A DNA stretch of 58,957 nt from Candidatus Uhrbacteria bacterium CG10_big_fil_rev_8_21_14_0_10_48_16 (lineage in GTDB: Bacteria > Patescibacteriota > Patescibacteriia > UBA9934 > GWF2-40-263). The DNA lies in assembly GCA_002793515.1 (NCBI GenBank), contig PFEU01000015.1, forward strand, positions 1 through 58,957. The letters run 5' to 3'. The position numbers were made by a program, and so were the translations under genes. Below the pieces are notes generated by a model, which was not told the DNA's origin, did no database searches, and was given only the letters and a program-made list of their open reading frames with translations. Positions 40,392 through 49,760 of this stretch are shown here, one piece after another. Within the stretch, counting starts at the first letter, position 1. Every line of letters begins with the position of its first letter.

Positions 40392-41251
40392 AATCCACTT
40401 AAACGGTCTAGAAGGTCGAGAAGTTCTTCTCGTGAGTAAAAGGCGATCGAGATGGCTCCTTTACCATGAGACTCATTGATCACGACCTTTGTTCCGAGAA
40501 TTTCACGAAGTCGTTTCTCATGTGCAAGAAGGTTTGGGTCTTTGTGTGCGTTTCCTTTTGCCGAGCTCTTTCTTGGCGAGCTGGTCACGCGAGCTTCCGC
40601 TTCACGGACACTCACTCCCCCATTCAACATCTGTTCAAATAAGTCTTCACGGCGTTCTTCATCCGATTCAGCTAAGAGGGTTCGCGCGTGGGACTTTGTG
40701 ATCTTTCCCTCACGCAACGCTTGGAGCATCACTTCAGGAAGATCAAGGAGTCTCAATGTGTTCGCCACGTTTGATCGACTCTTTCCGACACGTTTTCCTA
40801 CCTCCTCTTGGGTCAGGTTAAACTCATCCACAAGAGCCTTATACGCAATCGCCTCTTCAAATGCATTCAGGTCCTGTCGTTGAATGTTCTCGATCAGAGC
40901 CAACTCGAGCTTTAATTGCTCGCTCGCCTCACGCACAATCACCGGAACGGTTTTAAGACCGAGTGTTCGAGATGCACGCAATCGACGTTCTCCTGCAATC
41001 AACTCATAACCCGTTCCAACACGTGTCGCCACAAGTGGCTGTAAAATTCCATGCTCTTTAATGGAAGAGATGAGATCTTCCAGATCTGCTGGAGAAAAAT
41101 GATGTCGAGGCTGACGAGGGTTTTCAACAATCTCATCAACCCCAATATCCAAGATCTGAGTTCGTGCCTCGGGAAGCACCTGTTCAGTCATGGTTTGTTT
41201 TTGTGGAATCAAGGAACCGAGTCCTCTTCCTAATGCGGATTTTGTACTCAT
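40388..41251 (-). CDS. parB: Chromosome partitioning protein ParB
   Basis: RGLGSLIP, ENPRQPRHHF, ELIAGERRLRAS, HTH 'TQEEVGKRVGKSRSNVANTLRLL'. Confidence 0.96.
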   Translation of the reverse strand: MSTKSALGRGLGSLIPQKQTMTEQVLPEARTQILDIGVDEIVENPRQPRHHFSPADLEDLISSIKEHGILQPLVATRVGTGYELIAGERRLRASRTLGLKTVPVIVREASEQLKLELALIENIQRQDLNAFEEAIAYKALVDEFNLTQEEVGKRVGKSRSNVANTLRLLDLPEVMLQALREGKITKSHARTLLAESDEERREDLFEQMLNGGVSVREAEARVTSSPRKSSAKGNAHKDPNLLAHEKRLREILGTKVVINESHGKGAISIAFYSREELLDLLDRLSGF

Positions 41252-41254
41252 AGG

Positions 41255-42028
41255 TTAAACGCGACCTTCTTCACGTAACAAAAATTCTCTTGCGAGACGT
41301 TCATAGGCTTTTGCGGCTTTTGATGCCGCATCATATCCGAGAATCGTCTTTCCAAATGATGGAGCTTCCGCCAAACGAATGGAACGTGGAATCACACTAC
41401 GAAAAATTTTATCTGGAAAATAACGATACAGTTCCTCTAACACCTCTTTTGAAAGACGTGTGCGACCGTCGTACATCGTGATCACGGCTCCCATCACCTC
41501 CAAACTAGGTTTAATATTCTCCCGTACGAGATTCACCGTATTGAGAAGCTGGGTGAGACCTTCGAGAGCATAATATTCCGCTTGAACAGGGATGAGCACA
41601 GAGTCCGCTGCCACAAGGCCATTGAGTGTAAGCATGCCAAGTGACGGAGGATTATCGATAAAAATATAATCGTAATCATTTCGTACTTCCAACAGAGCTT
41701 TACGCAAAAAATGCTCACGCTCTTCTGCGTTCACGAGTTCAACACTTGCTCCGGCTAACGCTTGCGTGGCAGGAAGAATACTGAGCCCCTCATGCTCTGT
41801 GGTGTGAATCAAATTTCGAACCGCGTGTGATCCAACAATCCCCTCATACACCCCTGCGGAGAGCGTTTTGTGATCAATCCCCACACCAGAAGTGGCATTC
41901 GCCTGTGGATCCAGATCTACCAATAATACGAACTTTCCTGCTTGCGCTAAAAACGCTGCCAAATTTAATGTTGTTGTTGTCTTCCCAACACCCCCTTTTT
42001 GATTCACGACCGAAATAATATGTGCCAT
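41255..42028 (-). CDS. parA: Chromosome partitioning ATPase ParA/Soj
   Basis: NQKGGVGKTTTTLNLA deviant Walker A; DLDPQANATSG. Confidence 0.97.
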   Translation of the reverse strand: MAHIISVVNQKGGVGKTTTTLNLAAFLAQAGKFVLLVDLDPQANATSGVGIDHKTLSAGVYEGIVGSHAVRNLIHTTEHEGLSILPATQALAGASVELVNAEEREHFLRKALLEVRNDYDYIFIDNPPSLGMLTLNGLVAADSVLIPVQAEYYALEGLTQLLNTVNLVRENIKPSLEVMGAVITMYDGRTRLSKEVLEELYRYFPDKIFRSVIPRSIRLAEAPSFGKTILGYDAASKAAKAYERLAREFLLREEGRV

Positions 42029-42066
42029 AGGAATACCGACAGTATACCCAAAAGATGGACCAATTA

Positions 42067-42093
42067 AAAGAACCTCGTTTCCGAGGTTCTTAG
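42067..42093. terminator. Terminator hairpin
   Basis: AAGAACCTCG-TTTC-CGAGGTTCTT. Confidence 0.65.
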
Positions 42094-42103
42094 AACGAGA
42101 GGA

Positions 42104-42787
42104 TTATACGGTGACAGAAGAAGCGGTTAGAATTCGAGCTGTCCCACTCTTCATGGGAGAAAGGTGTCGATACAGTCCCATGTAGGCAATCATAGCGACA
42201 GGAACAGAAACAAGAATTCCGATAAAGAAGACGAGATACCCTAACATCACGATTGTTCCGAACACCTGTTGGAATCCATAAATATCCCACTTGATTCCAT
42301 CTGTCATCTGCGCACTTGCTCGAAGCGCCTCCATGGGTTTCATCCCCTGATCAACAACCAGCATAGGAGCAAGAATGTACTTCAGGGACCAAATGATTCC
42401 CGGAATGATAAAAAGGATTAGTCCAATCATCACGATAAGACCATACAAAACAGTGACGAGAAGATATGGTAGAGCACGTTTGGTTTCTGAAAAAAGCACT
42501 TTGATAGAAACCTCTTTCCCGTCAACGGCGTTGAGAAACAGTCTCACAAACCCTGCCCCAATCACGCTTCCCATCGCAATATAAGAAAGGAATGCAAGGA
42601 GGGCAAAAATTTCTTCTTGTTCAATGGCCCCTCCAATGATCAAAATAATCCCGGCAGGAATGATGACAGCAAGCCCCCCAACAAATGTGGCGACAATATA
42701 GGTCCCTACATGTTCTTTTGCTTTTGCCCATCCCATGCGTGCAAGAGCACTATCACTAAACATTTTTTCTGACATAAAATAATCCAC
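42104..42787 (-). CDS. Multi-pass membrane protein of unknown function
   Basis: Several hydrophobic segments (YIVATFVGGLAVIIPAGIILIIGG, VLYGLIVMIGLILFIIPGIIWSLKY). Confidence 0.75.
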   Translation of the reverse strand: MDYFMSEKMFSDSALARMGWAKAKEHVGTYIVATFVGGLAVIIPAGIILIIGGAIEQEEIFALLAFLSYIAMGSVIGAGFVRLFLNAVDGKEVSIKVLFSETKRALPYLLVTVLYGLIVMIGLILFIIPGIIWSLKYILAPMLVVDQGMKPMEALRASAQMTDGIKWDIYGFQQVFGTIVMLGYLVFFIGILVSVPVAMIAYMGLYRHLSPMKSGTARILTASSVTV

Positions 42788-42851
42788 GTTAATAGTATGC
42801 TTCTAGTATGATTGATAGGACTCTCCCTTGTCTAGTGGAAGCATTGCTATC

Positions 42852-42905
42852 CACACAAAAACACCCCAGCGTTGCTGGAGTGTTTTTGGTGCCGCGGGCG
42901 GGAAT
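42852..42905. repeat. 54-bp direct repeat, copy 1 (tRNA-Leu 3' end plus terminator)
   Basis: cacacaaaaacaccccagcgttgctggagtgtttttggtgccgcgggcgggaat; copy 2 at 43042-43095. Confidence 0.9.
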
Positions 42906-43041
42906 ATTGAATTTGAGGCAAATCCAATATTGCACTCGTTCGCTCGGTACAAAATAGAAGTCGACAAAAAATGACTTCTATTTTGTACACTCACTCTCTC
43001 CTGCATCGAACCCGGGTGCGCGTTCTCATCCCGCACCACGG

Positions 43042-43095
43042 CACACAAAAACACTCCAGCATTGCTGGAGTGTTTTTGGTGCCGCGGGCGGGAAT
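43042..43095. repeat. 54-bp direct repeat, copy 2 (functional tRNA-Leu 3' end plus terminator)
   Basis: cacacaaaaacactccagcattgctggagtgtttttggtgccgcgggcgggaat. Confidence 0.9.
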
Positions 43096-43163
43096 CGAAC
43101 CCGCACATGGTTGCCCATACAGGATTTTGAGTCCTGCGCGTCTACCGGTTCCGCCACCGCGGC
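43077..43163 (-). tRNA. tRNA-Leu (CAA)
   Basis: GCCGCGGTGGCGGAACCGGTAGACGC..CTCAAAA..long variable arm..GGTTCGATTCC..CCGCGGCACCA. Confidence 0.93.
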
Positions 43164-43181
43164 ATGGAGCGAATCTTCAGA

Positions 43182-43309
43182 CAAGCCGTCTTTAAAAAAG
43201 ATGAGATACGCTGTGCTGGAAGGCGGAAAGCTCGTGAAATGTAGGTAATCCTACATTGAACGAGTTTCCGACTGAAGCACAAGTAGATCGCTTTTTTAAA
43301 GACGGCTTG
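43182..43309. repeat. Structured repeat element copy A
   Basis: 19-bp perfect outer arms CAAGCCGTCTTTAAAAAAG/CTTTTTTAAAGACGGCTTG around a 68-bp quasi-palindromic core (43213-43280). Confidence 0.85.
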
Positions 43310-43384
43310 GTAGCTGGAGGGGGATTCGAACCCCCGACCTCGGGCTTATGAGTCCCACGCTCTAACCAACTGAGCTATCCAGCT
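43308..43384 (-). tRNA. tRNA-Met (CAT)
   Basis: AGCTGGATAGCTCAGTTGGTTAGAGC..CTCATAA..GGTTCGAATCC..TCCAGCTACCA. Confidence 0.9.
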
Positions 43385-43385
43385 A

Positions 43386-43516
43386 TGTAAAACGCCCAGG
43401 ATTGGCCAGCTACTTGCTCTTCAGTCGGAAACTCACTCGATGTAGAATTTACCTACATCTCCTGAGCTTTCCTCCTTCCAGAGCGGCATATCTGACACAA
43501 TCCTGAACGCTTTACA
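43386..43516. repeat. Structured repeat element copy B (core inverted relative to A)
   Basis: Outer arms TGTAAAACGCCCAGGATTG/CAATCCTGAACGCTTTACA around core 43416-43484 homologous to the reverse complement of core A. Confidence 0.85.
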
Positions 43517-43585
43517 TTCGAATACAAATCTTTGAGGCACGGCAAATATAGCGAATATAAGTTATTTTGACAAGGGTGGAAAAAC

Positions 43586-43617
43586 AAAAAACACTCCGCG
43601 AAAAAGCGAAGTGTTTT
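43586..43617 (-). terminator. Terminator immediately after tRNA-fMet CCA
   Basis: AAACACTtCGC..GCGgAGTGTTT pairing with T-run on the minus strand. Confidence 0.65.
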
Positions 43618-43694
43618 TGGTTGCGGGGATCGGATTTGAACCGATGACCTCTTGGTTATGAGCCAAGCGAGCTGCCAGGCTGCTCTACCCCGCA
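43618..43694 (-). tRNA. Initiator tRNA-Met (CAT)
   Basis: TGCGGGGTAGAGCAGCCTGGCAGCTCGCTTGGCTCATAACCAAGAGG..CCCCGCAACCA; initiator-like D-arm and anticodon arm. Confidence 0.9.
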
Positions 43695-43795
43695 GGCCAG
43701 TTATATACGATTCTTGCGAGCTCGTCAAGAAATCGAGACAAATGACACGGGATCGATTTTCATTTTCTCTGAAAAATGCTATCCTTGTCTGAGTT

Positions 43796-44260
43796 ATGAC
43801 CCTTACGACTCATGCGACTCTAGGAGCTGTTATTGGCCACGCCACCGGGAATCCTGTTCTCGCTTTTATTTTTGGCTTTATCTCTCATTTCCTGATTGAC
43901 ATGGTTCCACATGGAGACACAGGATTAGCCGATAACTACAAAATCCACAAACGTCGACGAAAGCAGGCTCTTGCCTACGTGACGCTCGATGCGGTCTTTG
44001 CCCTCTTCTTCGTCCTCATGCTCGCAAATACCCGAGACATTGAATCGATGCGCGCCTACTCATGGGGAATCGTTGGAGGAGTGTTGCCCGATCTTCTTGT
44101 GGGTATTTACGAGATCACCAAAACACGACTCCTCCGTTGGTTCAACACCCTTCACTTCGCCTTTCACGACTACTTCGTGAAGCGCAAAGGAGATGTCCCG
44201 CTCTACTACGCCATCATGGCCCAAGTCGTCTTAATCGCCTATTTACAAACAAAACTCTAA
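43796..44260 (+). CDS. Small multi-pass membrane protein (metal-dependent-hydrolase-like, YdjM type)
   Basis: H-rich 'THATLGAVIGHATGNP', 'FISHFLIDMVPHGD'. Confidence 0.65.
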   Translation: MTLTTHATLGAVIGHATGNPVLAFIFGFISHFLIDMVPHGDTGLADNYKIHKRRRKQALAYVTLDAVFALFFVLMLANTRDIESMRAYSWGIVGGVLPDLLVGIYEITKTRLLRWFNTLHFAFHDYFVKRKGDVPLYYAIMAQVVLIAYLQTKL

Positions 44261-44286
44261 AACGAGGCCTCATGCCTCGTTTTTTG
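44258..44286. terminator. Bidirectional terminator
   Basis: AAAACGAGGC-CTCAT-GCCTCGTTTT. Confidence 0.7.
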
Positions 44287-45451
44287 TTTGACCAACGTTT
44301 TTCAAAACCTTCAGCGTTTCTTTTGCGGTGCGAGTCCAACTGAACTCTGTTGCGCGCTCGAGACCAAGTTCGCGAATCTCTCGCACCCCCTCTGGTACAA
44401 GAAGACACTGAATCAAGGCAAACGACATGGCCTCGATATCTTCAGGGTCAACATACACAGCAGCATCGCCCCCCACTTCTGGCAGAGCTCCTCGGTTCGA
44501 AGCGATCACGGGAGTTCCGACGGCCATTGCCTCAAGGAGCGGTAACCCGAATCCTTCGTCTAATGACGGATAGAGCAAGCATGAGGCGCGAGCAATCAGA
44601 TGCCACTTCTCCTCTTCGGTCACAGGCCCTAAAAACTGAATGACGCCGTTTGGCTCAACCTCTTTCCATGCGTGATTGATCTCAATAAGCTCTTGTTCGA
44701 TTTCTTTTGTGTGCCACCCTTTCTTTCCAGCCACAATAAATCTCACCTGCGTGGCTTGTTCAGGTCGACTTTTTAGAAACGCATGAAACGCACGAAAGGC
44801 GTTGAGCAAATTCTTCCTTGGCTCAATGGTCCCAAGAAACAACACGAAGTCTCGATCAAACGGAAATCGCACATTCGAATCGTCTGCATCTTTAAGCGCG
44901 TCATACGCCTCTTGAAGATCCACCCCTTCATAAATCACCTGTGTCTTCCCAATGGTTGAGGGGATCAGAGCATGGAGTTTCTGTTCCGTCGCACAAGACA
45001 CAGCAATGACTTGTGTCGCACGTTCAAGACTCTTAGGAACGATCACGCGTGTAGCAAAATTCTGATGTTCTGGAAACCATTCCGGATGATCATAGATCGC
45101 CATGTCATGAACGGTCACAACACTTTTTCCAAACCATCCAAGAGGGATTTGTCCAAAAGGAGAAAAAAGGACATCTGGGCGTCGCAGAAAAAAACGAAGG
45201 GGCAATAACACATGACGAGAAAGAAACGAAAGCTTCGGTCCGAATGATGGAAGAAGAGTGACATGAGGACCCATCTGTTCAAGTTCCTCACGTCGAATGC
45301 GAGAAAGGGATGGTGGGGTCGCCACAAAAAACTCATGAGAAGATGCTGATCGCAATAGTTCTGTCGTAATCGACCAACTATAATGCTCAATTCCGGCTCC
45401 TCGAGACCCATCTGGCGCACAGAGGGTTGTTCCATCAATCACGATTCTCAT
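44270..45451 (-). CDS. Glycosyltransferase family 1/4 (GT-B)
   Basis: 'FLGTIEPRKNLLNAFRAF', 'PSLDEGFGLPLLEAMAVGTPVIASNRGALPEVGGDAA'. Confidence 0.94.
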   Translation of the reverse strand: MRIVIDGTTLCAPDGSRGAGIEHYSWSITTELLRSASSHEFFVATPPSLSRIRREELEQMGPHVTLLPSFGPKLSFLSRHVLLPLRFFLRRPDVLFSPFGQIPLGWFGKSVVTVHDMAIYDHPEWFPEHQNFATRVIVPKSLERATQVIAVSCATEQKLHALIPSTIGKTQVIYEGVDLQEAYDALKDADDSNVRFPFDRDFVLFLGTIEPRKNLLNAFRAFHAFLKSRPEQATQVRFIVAGKKGWHTKEIEQELIEINHAWKEVEPNGVIQFLGPVTEEEKWHLIARASCLLYPSLDEGFGLPLLEAMAVGTPVIASNRGALPEVGGDAAVYVDPEDIEAMSFALIQCLLVPEGVREIRELGLERATEFSWTRTAKETLKVLKNVGQTKNEA

Positions 45452-45960
45452 AGAAGTTGTATTCCTTGAAAAACACCTTGTGTTATTCCTAATACGAGGA
45501 GACCTGCGACGAGAAGACCCAGGACGATATAGGGGATCGCAATAGTCCGTTTAATCTTAAACAAAACGGCTAACACAGAACCCGTCCACACCCCTGTTCC
45601 TGGAAGTGGAATCGCGACAAATAAAAACAGGAAAAATGCTCCCCATTTCGAATATCGATCCCCGTATCTTTTTTGAAGTTTCTCAAAGTGATGCTCAATG
45701 CGGGAATTGATCTTAGGAAAATACCGAAGCACAAATGACATCGTCGGAGGAAGAAAAATATACACAAGGAGAATCGGCACGAGGTTCCCTAACACCGTAC
45801 TGACATATGCCGTGACAGGATCAAGCTTGAACACAAGGAGCGCAATGGGAAGAGCGGCTCGTAATTCTGTCACGGGTAAGCTCGCCAAAAGAGCCGAGGC
45901 GAGCTCCGGAGAAATCTGTGCGACCATGCTCACAATGGCATCAATCATAGGGTCTGCCAT
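45448..45960 (-). CDS. Small multidrug export protein family (PF06695-like) membrane protein
   Basis: 'LPVTELRAALPIAL', 'VAIPLPGTGVWTGSVLAVLF'. Confidence 0.8.
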   Translation of the reverse strand: MADPMIDAIVSMVAQISPELASALLASLPVTELRAALPIALLVFKLDPVTAYVSTVLGNLVPILLVYIFLPPTMSFVLRYFPKINSRIEHHFEKLQKRYGDRYSKWGAFFLFLFVAIPLPGTGVWTGSVLAVLFKIKRTIAIPYIVLGLLVAGLLVLGITQGVFQGIQLL

Positions 45961-46922
45961 CCAAATGTTTTATACGCCCACACGGCTAATGCCTTCACGT
46001 CTTGAAATCGTCCTTGTTTTGTTTCTGAACCTAAAACGACCACGATAATATCCCCAGCTCCTTCATGCGAAAAAATCGTTCCTAAACAATACCCAGCTTC
46101 CGGAAGGAATCCTGTTTTTCCGCCAAGAATGTTGTACGGCGCCTGATCCACAAATGAACCAAGAAGCTCATCAGTACTTTCAATCACATACGTACGTCCT
46201 GAGGAACCTGTAATCGTCACCGATGAGAGTTCTGTGATCTCTCGGATGGTATCGTTTTCAAGGATCTTGTCGAACATGATCGCTAAGTCTGTCACCACAG
46301 AAATGTTCTTGGAAGAAAGGCCTGTTGTGTCATCAAAAGTTGTCGCTTTCATCCCAAATTCCGCTGACACCTCGTTCATGCGCGCCACGAAATCTCCCAA
46401 TGGCATTCCCGATAAACGTGCCAATGCAGCCGTGGAGCTATTGTCACTCCCAACAAGACTCGCTTTCAGCAGATCACGAATACTCACGGTCTCTCCAATA
46501 GACAAATGAAAGGCAGCTCCATACCGAATGTCTTCGGACATGAGGGTGGATGGAGCATCCAGGTCTGGACCTGTCTGCAAAAAGACGTACGCCGTCATCA
46601 ATTTTGTGATCGACCCGATCGAACGTGGTTCACTGATATTTTTTTCAAAGAGGACCTCATGCGAATTTCGATCAACGACAATCGCACTCTGTGCGCTCGT
46701 CACAACCCCCATACTTGTTGACACAAGCTTTACCGGAGCGATCTGACGATTCGGTGCTTCTGGGAGACGGTGCGTAATCACTTCATAGGCTTCAAACAAA
46801 TCAAACGGCCGTGAAGAGGCTTCTGGAAGGAGGGCCCGAGCCTCAAGTTCTCCCGCGTCTGCTGGGAAAAACTGCAACAACGTACTCGCCAAAACAAGAT
46901 GGGTGAAAAGTTTTATGATCAT
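45945..46922 (-). CDS. Serine-type D-Ala-D-Ala carboxypeptidase (penicillin-binding protein)
   Basis: SITK (SxxK), SDNSS, KTGFLPEAG motifs. Confidence 0.92.
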   Translation of the reverse strand: MIIKLFTHLVLASTLLQFFPADAGELEARALLPEASSRPFDLFEAYEVITHRLPEAPNRQIAPVKLVSTSMGVVTSAQSAIVVDRNSHEVLFEKNISEPRSIGSITKLMTAYVFLQTGPDLDAPSTLMSEDIRYGAAFHLSIGETVSIRDLLKASLVGSDNSSTAALARLSGMPLGDFVARMNEVSAEFGMKATTFDDTTGLSSKNISVVTDLAIMFDKILENDTIREITELSSVTITGSSGRTYVIESTDELLGSFVDQAPYNILGGKTGFLPEAGYCLGTIFSHEGAGDIIVVVLGSETKQGRFQDVKALAVWAYKTFGWQTL

Positions 46923-47467
46923 ACCTCCTCTTCAGGTTCTCGATTCAAGAGTTCTGCCACTTTTTCATTTGTGTGAAACGCCTCATACTCCGGAAGATCC
47001 TCAAGACGATTTGTCCCAATGGCCTGCAGAAACTCATGGCTGACATGATACACCGGCTGAAGGCGTTCCTTGTCTTGCTCCTCAAGAATATATCCTCGAA
47101 TTAACAGATTGCGGAGAATCAGGGAACAGTTCACCCCTCGGATAAGTTCAATCTCTGGTTTTGTGATTGGACCTCGGTAGGCAATGATCGTCAGCGTCTC
47201 AAGTGACGGTCGTGTGAGAGGGCCTGAGGCTTCTTTCTTTAAAAACTTCGCCACAACCTCTCCTGAGGTGGCATTTGAAACGAGTTGGACAGAACCATTC
47301 TGCTCCATGAGATGAACCCCAGATGTCTCAACATTAAATCGCAAAGCAATATCATCGATCGCTTCACGCACAACTTCCTCTGAAAGATCAAGATGCTTTC
47401 TCAAATCGATCAATTTAATTGGTTTCGCCGTAGCAAAGAGCACAGCTTCAATGGTGGTTGTAACCAT
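46919..47467 (-). CDS. scpB: Segregation and condensation protein B
   Basis: 'EAVLFATAKPIKLIDLRKHL', 'SLETLTIIAYRGPITKPEIELIRGV'. Confidence 0.95.
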   Translation of the reverse strand: MVTTTIEAVLFATAKPIKLIDLRKHLDLSEEVVREAIDDIALRFNVETSGVHLMEQNGSVQLVSNATSGEVVAKFLKKEASGPLTRPSLETLTIIAYRGPITKPEIELIRGVNCSLILRNLLIRGYILEEQDKERLQPVYHVSHEFLQAIGTNRLEDLPEYEAFHTNEKVAELLNREPEEEV

Positions 47468-47469
47468 AA

Positions 47470-48168
47470 TTAATCTACGCGTTTTATTTCAATTTCATCA
47501 AACACCCCAGACTGCATGACAGACACGGCTCGTTGCTTCACAAGCTCCAGAAGAGCGAGGAAACTCACCACGACATCCACTTTTGATTTTCCTCCACTGG
47601 CAATCTGACGAAAGGTCATTTTTGTCCGAGAGAGAATCGCATCGTGAATTTCGCGCAATCGTTCTTTCACAGATACCACCCGTTCCATCGCGGCGGTTTG
47701 AAGTTTAAAAAATGGTTCAAGTCGTTTCAAGAGTCCTGTAAACGCCTGCGCGAGATCAGTTGGGATCACGTTCGTCACAACCTCTCCCTTCTCCATTTTC
47801 ACAACATCCGCCTGGACGCGTTCAAATGACTGATTGAGATGATCAAACCGTTCCTCAATGAGTTTCGATGCGTCGACAAATTCTTTATACAAACGGAGTT
47901 GGAGCGCGAGAGTTGATGGATCCTCTTGTTCCATTTCAACCTTCACCGGAAGAATCGCTTGCGACTTAATAAGAAGCAACTTCGTTGCGACAACCAAAAA
48001 ATCTGCGAGTTCCGCCAAAGGAACCTCATGCGTGTCCATGTAATGCAGGTACCCTTCGGTCACACTCGCAAGGGAAACTTCCGTAATCGGAAGTTCTTCC
48101 TCTTGAATAAGCTCAAGAAGCACATGAAGCGGTCCATCAAATTGTTCCGATCGAACTTCAAAAGCCAT
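47470..48168 (-). CDS. scpA: Segregation and condensation protein A
   Basis: 'FDGPLHVLLELIQEEELPITEVSLASVTEGYL'. Confidence 0.95.
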   Translation of the reverse strand: MAFEVRSEQFDGPLHVLLELIQEEELPITEVSLASVTEGYLHYMDTHEVPLAELADFLVVATKLLLIKSQAILPVKVEMEQEDPSTLALQLRLYKEFVDASKLIEERFDHLNQSFERVQADVVKMEKGEVVTNVIPTDLAQAFTGLLKRLEPFFKLQTAAMERVVSVKERLREIHDAILSRTKMTFRQIASGGKSKVDVVVSFLALLELVKQRAVSVMQSGVFDEIEIKRVD

Positions 48169-48255
48169 AACTAGCCCTTATTATATAGGAAATCGAGCAG
48201 TTCGCAAAGAAAAACAACGCCTCAGAAAGGCGTTGTTTACTTCAAAAATGATGTT

Positions 48256-49569
48256 TTATGGTCTTAATCGCTGAACATCTCGAGGAAATATCGTTGCCTC
48301 TTTAATATTCGCAAGCCCAAGCACGTTTTGTGTCAGACGCTGAAGTCCCATCCCCCATCCTCCTTCTGGCGGAATGCCGTACTTATGCATCATGAGATAG
48401 TCCTCAAACTCCTCTGGTTTAAGTCCTTTTGCTTTAATGCGTGCGATTTGTTCGTCGTAGCGATTAATACGCATTCCACCGGACACAATCTCTGAACCAA
48501 ATCCAATAAGATCGAAACTCAATGTCAAAGAAGGATCTTCTGGATCGAGTGCCACATAGAATGGACGTTTTGTTTCTGGATAATGCGTGATGAATAGGAA
48601 CCCTGTTCCATGCTCACGTGGAGCCCACACCGTCGACAACCACTTCTCGGCTGAAGGCGACAAATCAGGTTCGCTGGTTTCATCAATCCCCGTTCCTTCT
48701 TTATAGATCTCAAGCGCCTCTTGCAATGTAATGCGAGGAAACCGCTCTCCCAAAGGAGGGAGAGTCACTCCAAGAAGCTCGAGTTCTGGTTGGCACTCCG
48801 CCTCAACCGCTGTGAGCATCGCGCGAGTAGCTGACTCTCCATACGCCATGACGTCTTCCATACTCTCGACGAATCCCACCTCAAATTCCAACTGGTTAAA
48901 CTCGGTCAAATGTCGAGAAGTCGCAAACTTTTCCGCGCGGAACGAATAGGACACTCCATAGACCCCCTCGTAAACACCCATCGTAATCTGTTTGTAGAGC
49001 TGGGCAGACTGCGTCAGGGTTGCCTCACGTCCGTAATATTCCACTCGAAAAAACTCCGCTCCGCCTTCGGATGCTGCACCTGCCAACACAGGAAAGAAAA
49101 TTTCCGTGAAGCCCTGCCCTTCCATAAACTGACGAAAGCCATGCACCAACGCGGCTTGTACACGAAAGATCGCACGCTGTTTTGGATGACGAAGCGTCAC
49201 CACGCGATTATCTAAAAGGGTATCAAGCTGAACATCCACATCATCTTTATTCACCTCAACCGGAACCACATCTTTCACGGGAGAGAGAATCTCGAGCAAG
49301 GTTGCTTGAATTTCAACTTCCTTCGCGTTTGGATCTTTCGATTGCTTCTTCACGACCTCCCCTGTCACCTTCAAGACCGTCTCGACTTGAAGACCTTTCA
49401 GTTGCTCGAGCTGTTCAGCCGTCAACACCACTTGCACGAGACCTGATCGGTCACGCACAATCGCAAATCCAAATTTAGCCATGTCACGAAGGCGATGAAG
49501 CCACCCAGCGACGACCACTGTTTCTCCGAGCTTCTCTGGAAGCTCACGAGCAAGAATTCTATTTTTCAT
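48256..49569 (-). CDS. aspS: Aspartate-tRNA ligase, archaeal/non-discriminating type
   Basis: Short class IIb AspRS ending 'GGWGMGLQRLTQNVLGLANIKEATIFPRDVQRLRP'; start at MKNRILARELPEKLG. Confidence 0.88.
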   Translation of the reverse strand: MKNRILARELPEKLGETVVVAGWLHRLRDMAKFGFAIVRDRSGLVQVVLTAEQLEQLKGLQVETVLKVTGEVVKKQSKDPNAKEVEIQATLLEILSPVKDVVPVEVNKDDVDVQLDTLLDNRVVTLRHPKQRAIFRVQAALVHGFRQFMEGQGFTEIFFPVLAGAASEGGAEFFRVEYYGREATLTQSAQLYKQITMGVYEGVYGVSYSFRAEKFATSRHLTEFNQLEFEVGFVESMEDVMAYGESATRAMLTAVEAECQPELELLGVTLPPLGERFPRITLQEALEIYKEGTGIDETSEPDLSPSAEKWLSTVWAPREHGTGFLFITHYPETKRPFYVALDPEDPSLTLSFDLIGFGSEIVSGGMRINRYDEQIARIKAKGLKPEEFEDYLMMHKYGIPPEGGWGMGLQRLTQNVLGLANIKEATIFPRDVQRLRP

Positions 49570-49586
49570 ACGGCACGATTTAAAAA

Positions 49587-49610
49587 GACCAGCATATACG
49601 CTGGTCTTTG
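49587..49610. terminator. Terminator hairpin
   Basis: AGACCAGC-ATATAC-GCTGGTCT. Confidence 0.6.
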
Positions 49611-49760
49611 ATTTCATCTATGTTAGATAGACAAGATTGACCAGCATCGCTGAGGATCATTATTGTCGTTATTATCCACACGAAGGCTCAACTTTGTCAT
49701 AGGTAAATCTATTGTTTCTCATCCTCAGATGACTGTCAAATGAGGATGTGTATTTCTCAC

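Noticed and set aside
40388-42028. parS sites near parAB
   Set aside because: No TGTTTCACGTGAAACA-like palindrome found by eye in this region.
43182-43516. attC sites
   Set aside because: Similar length to the attC-like sites but lacking the AAC/GTT boxes; treated as a separate repeat family.
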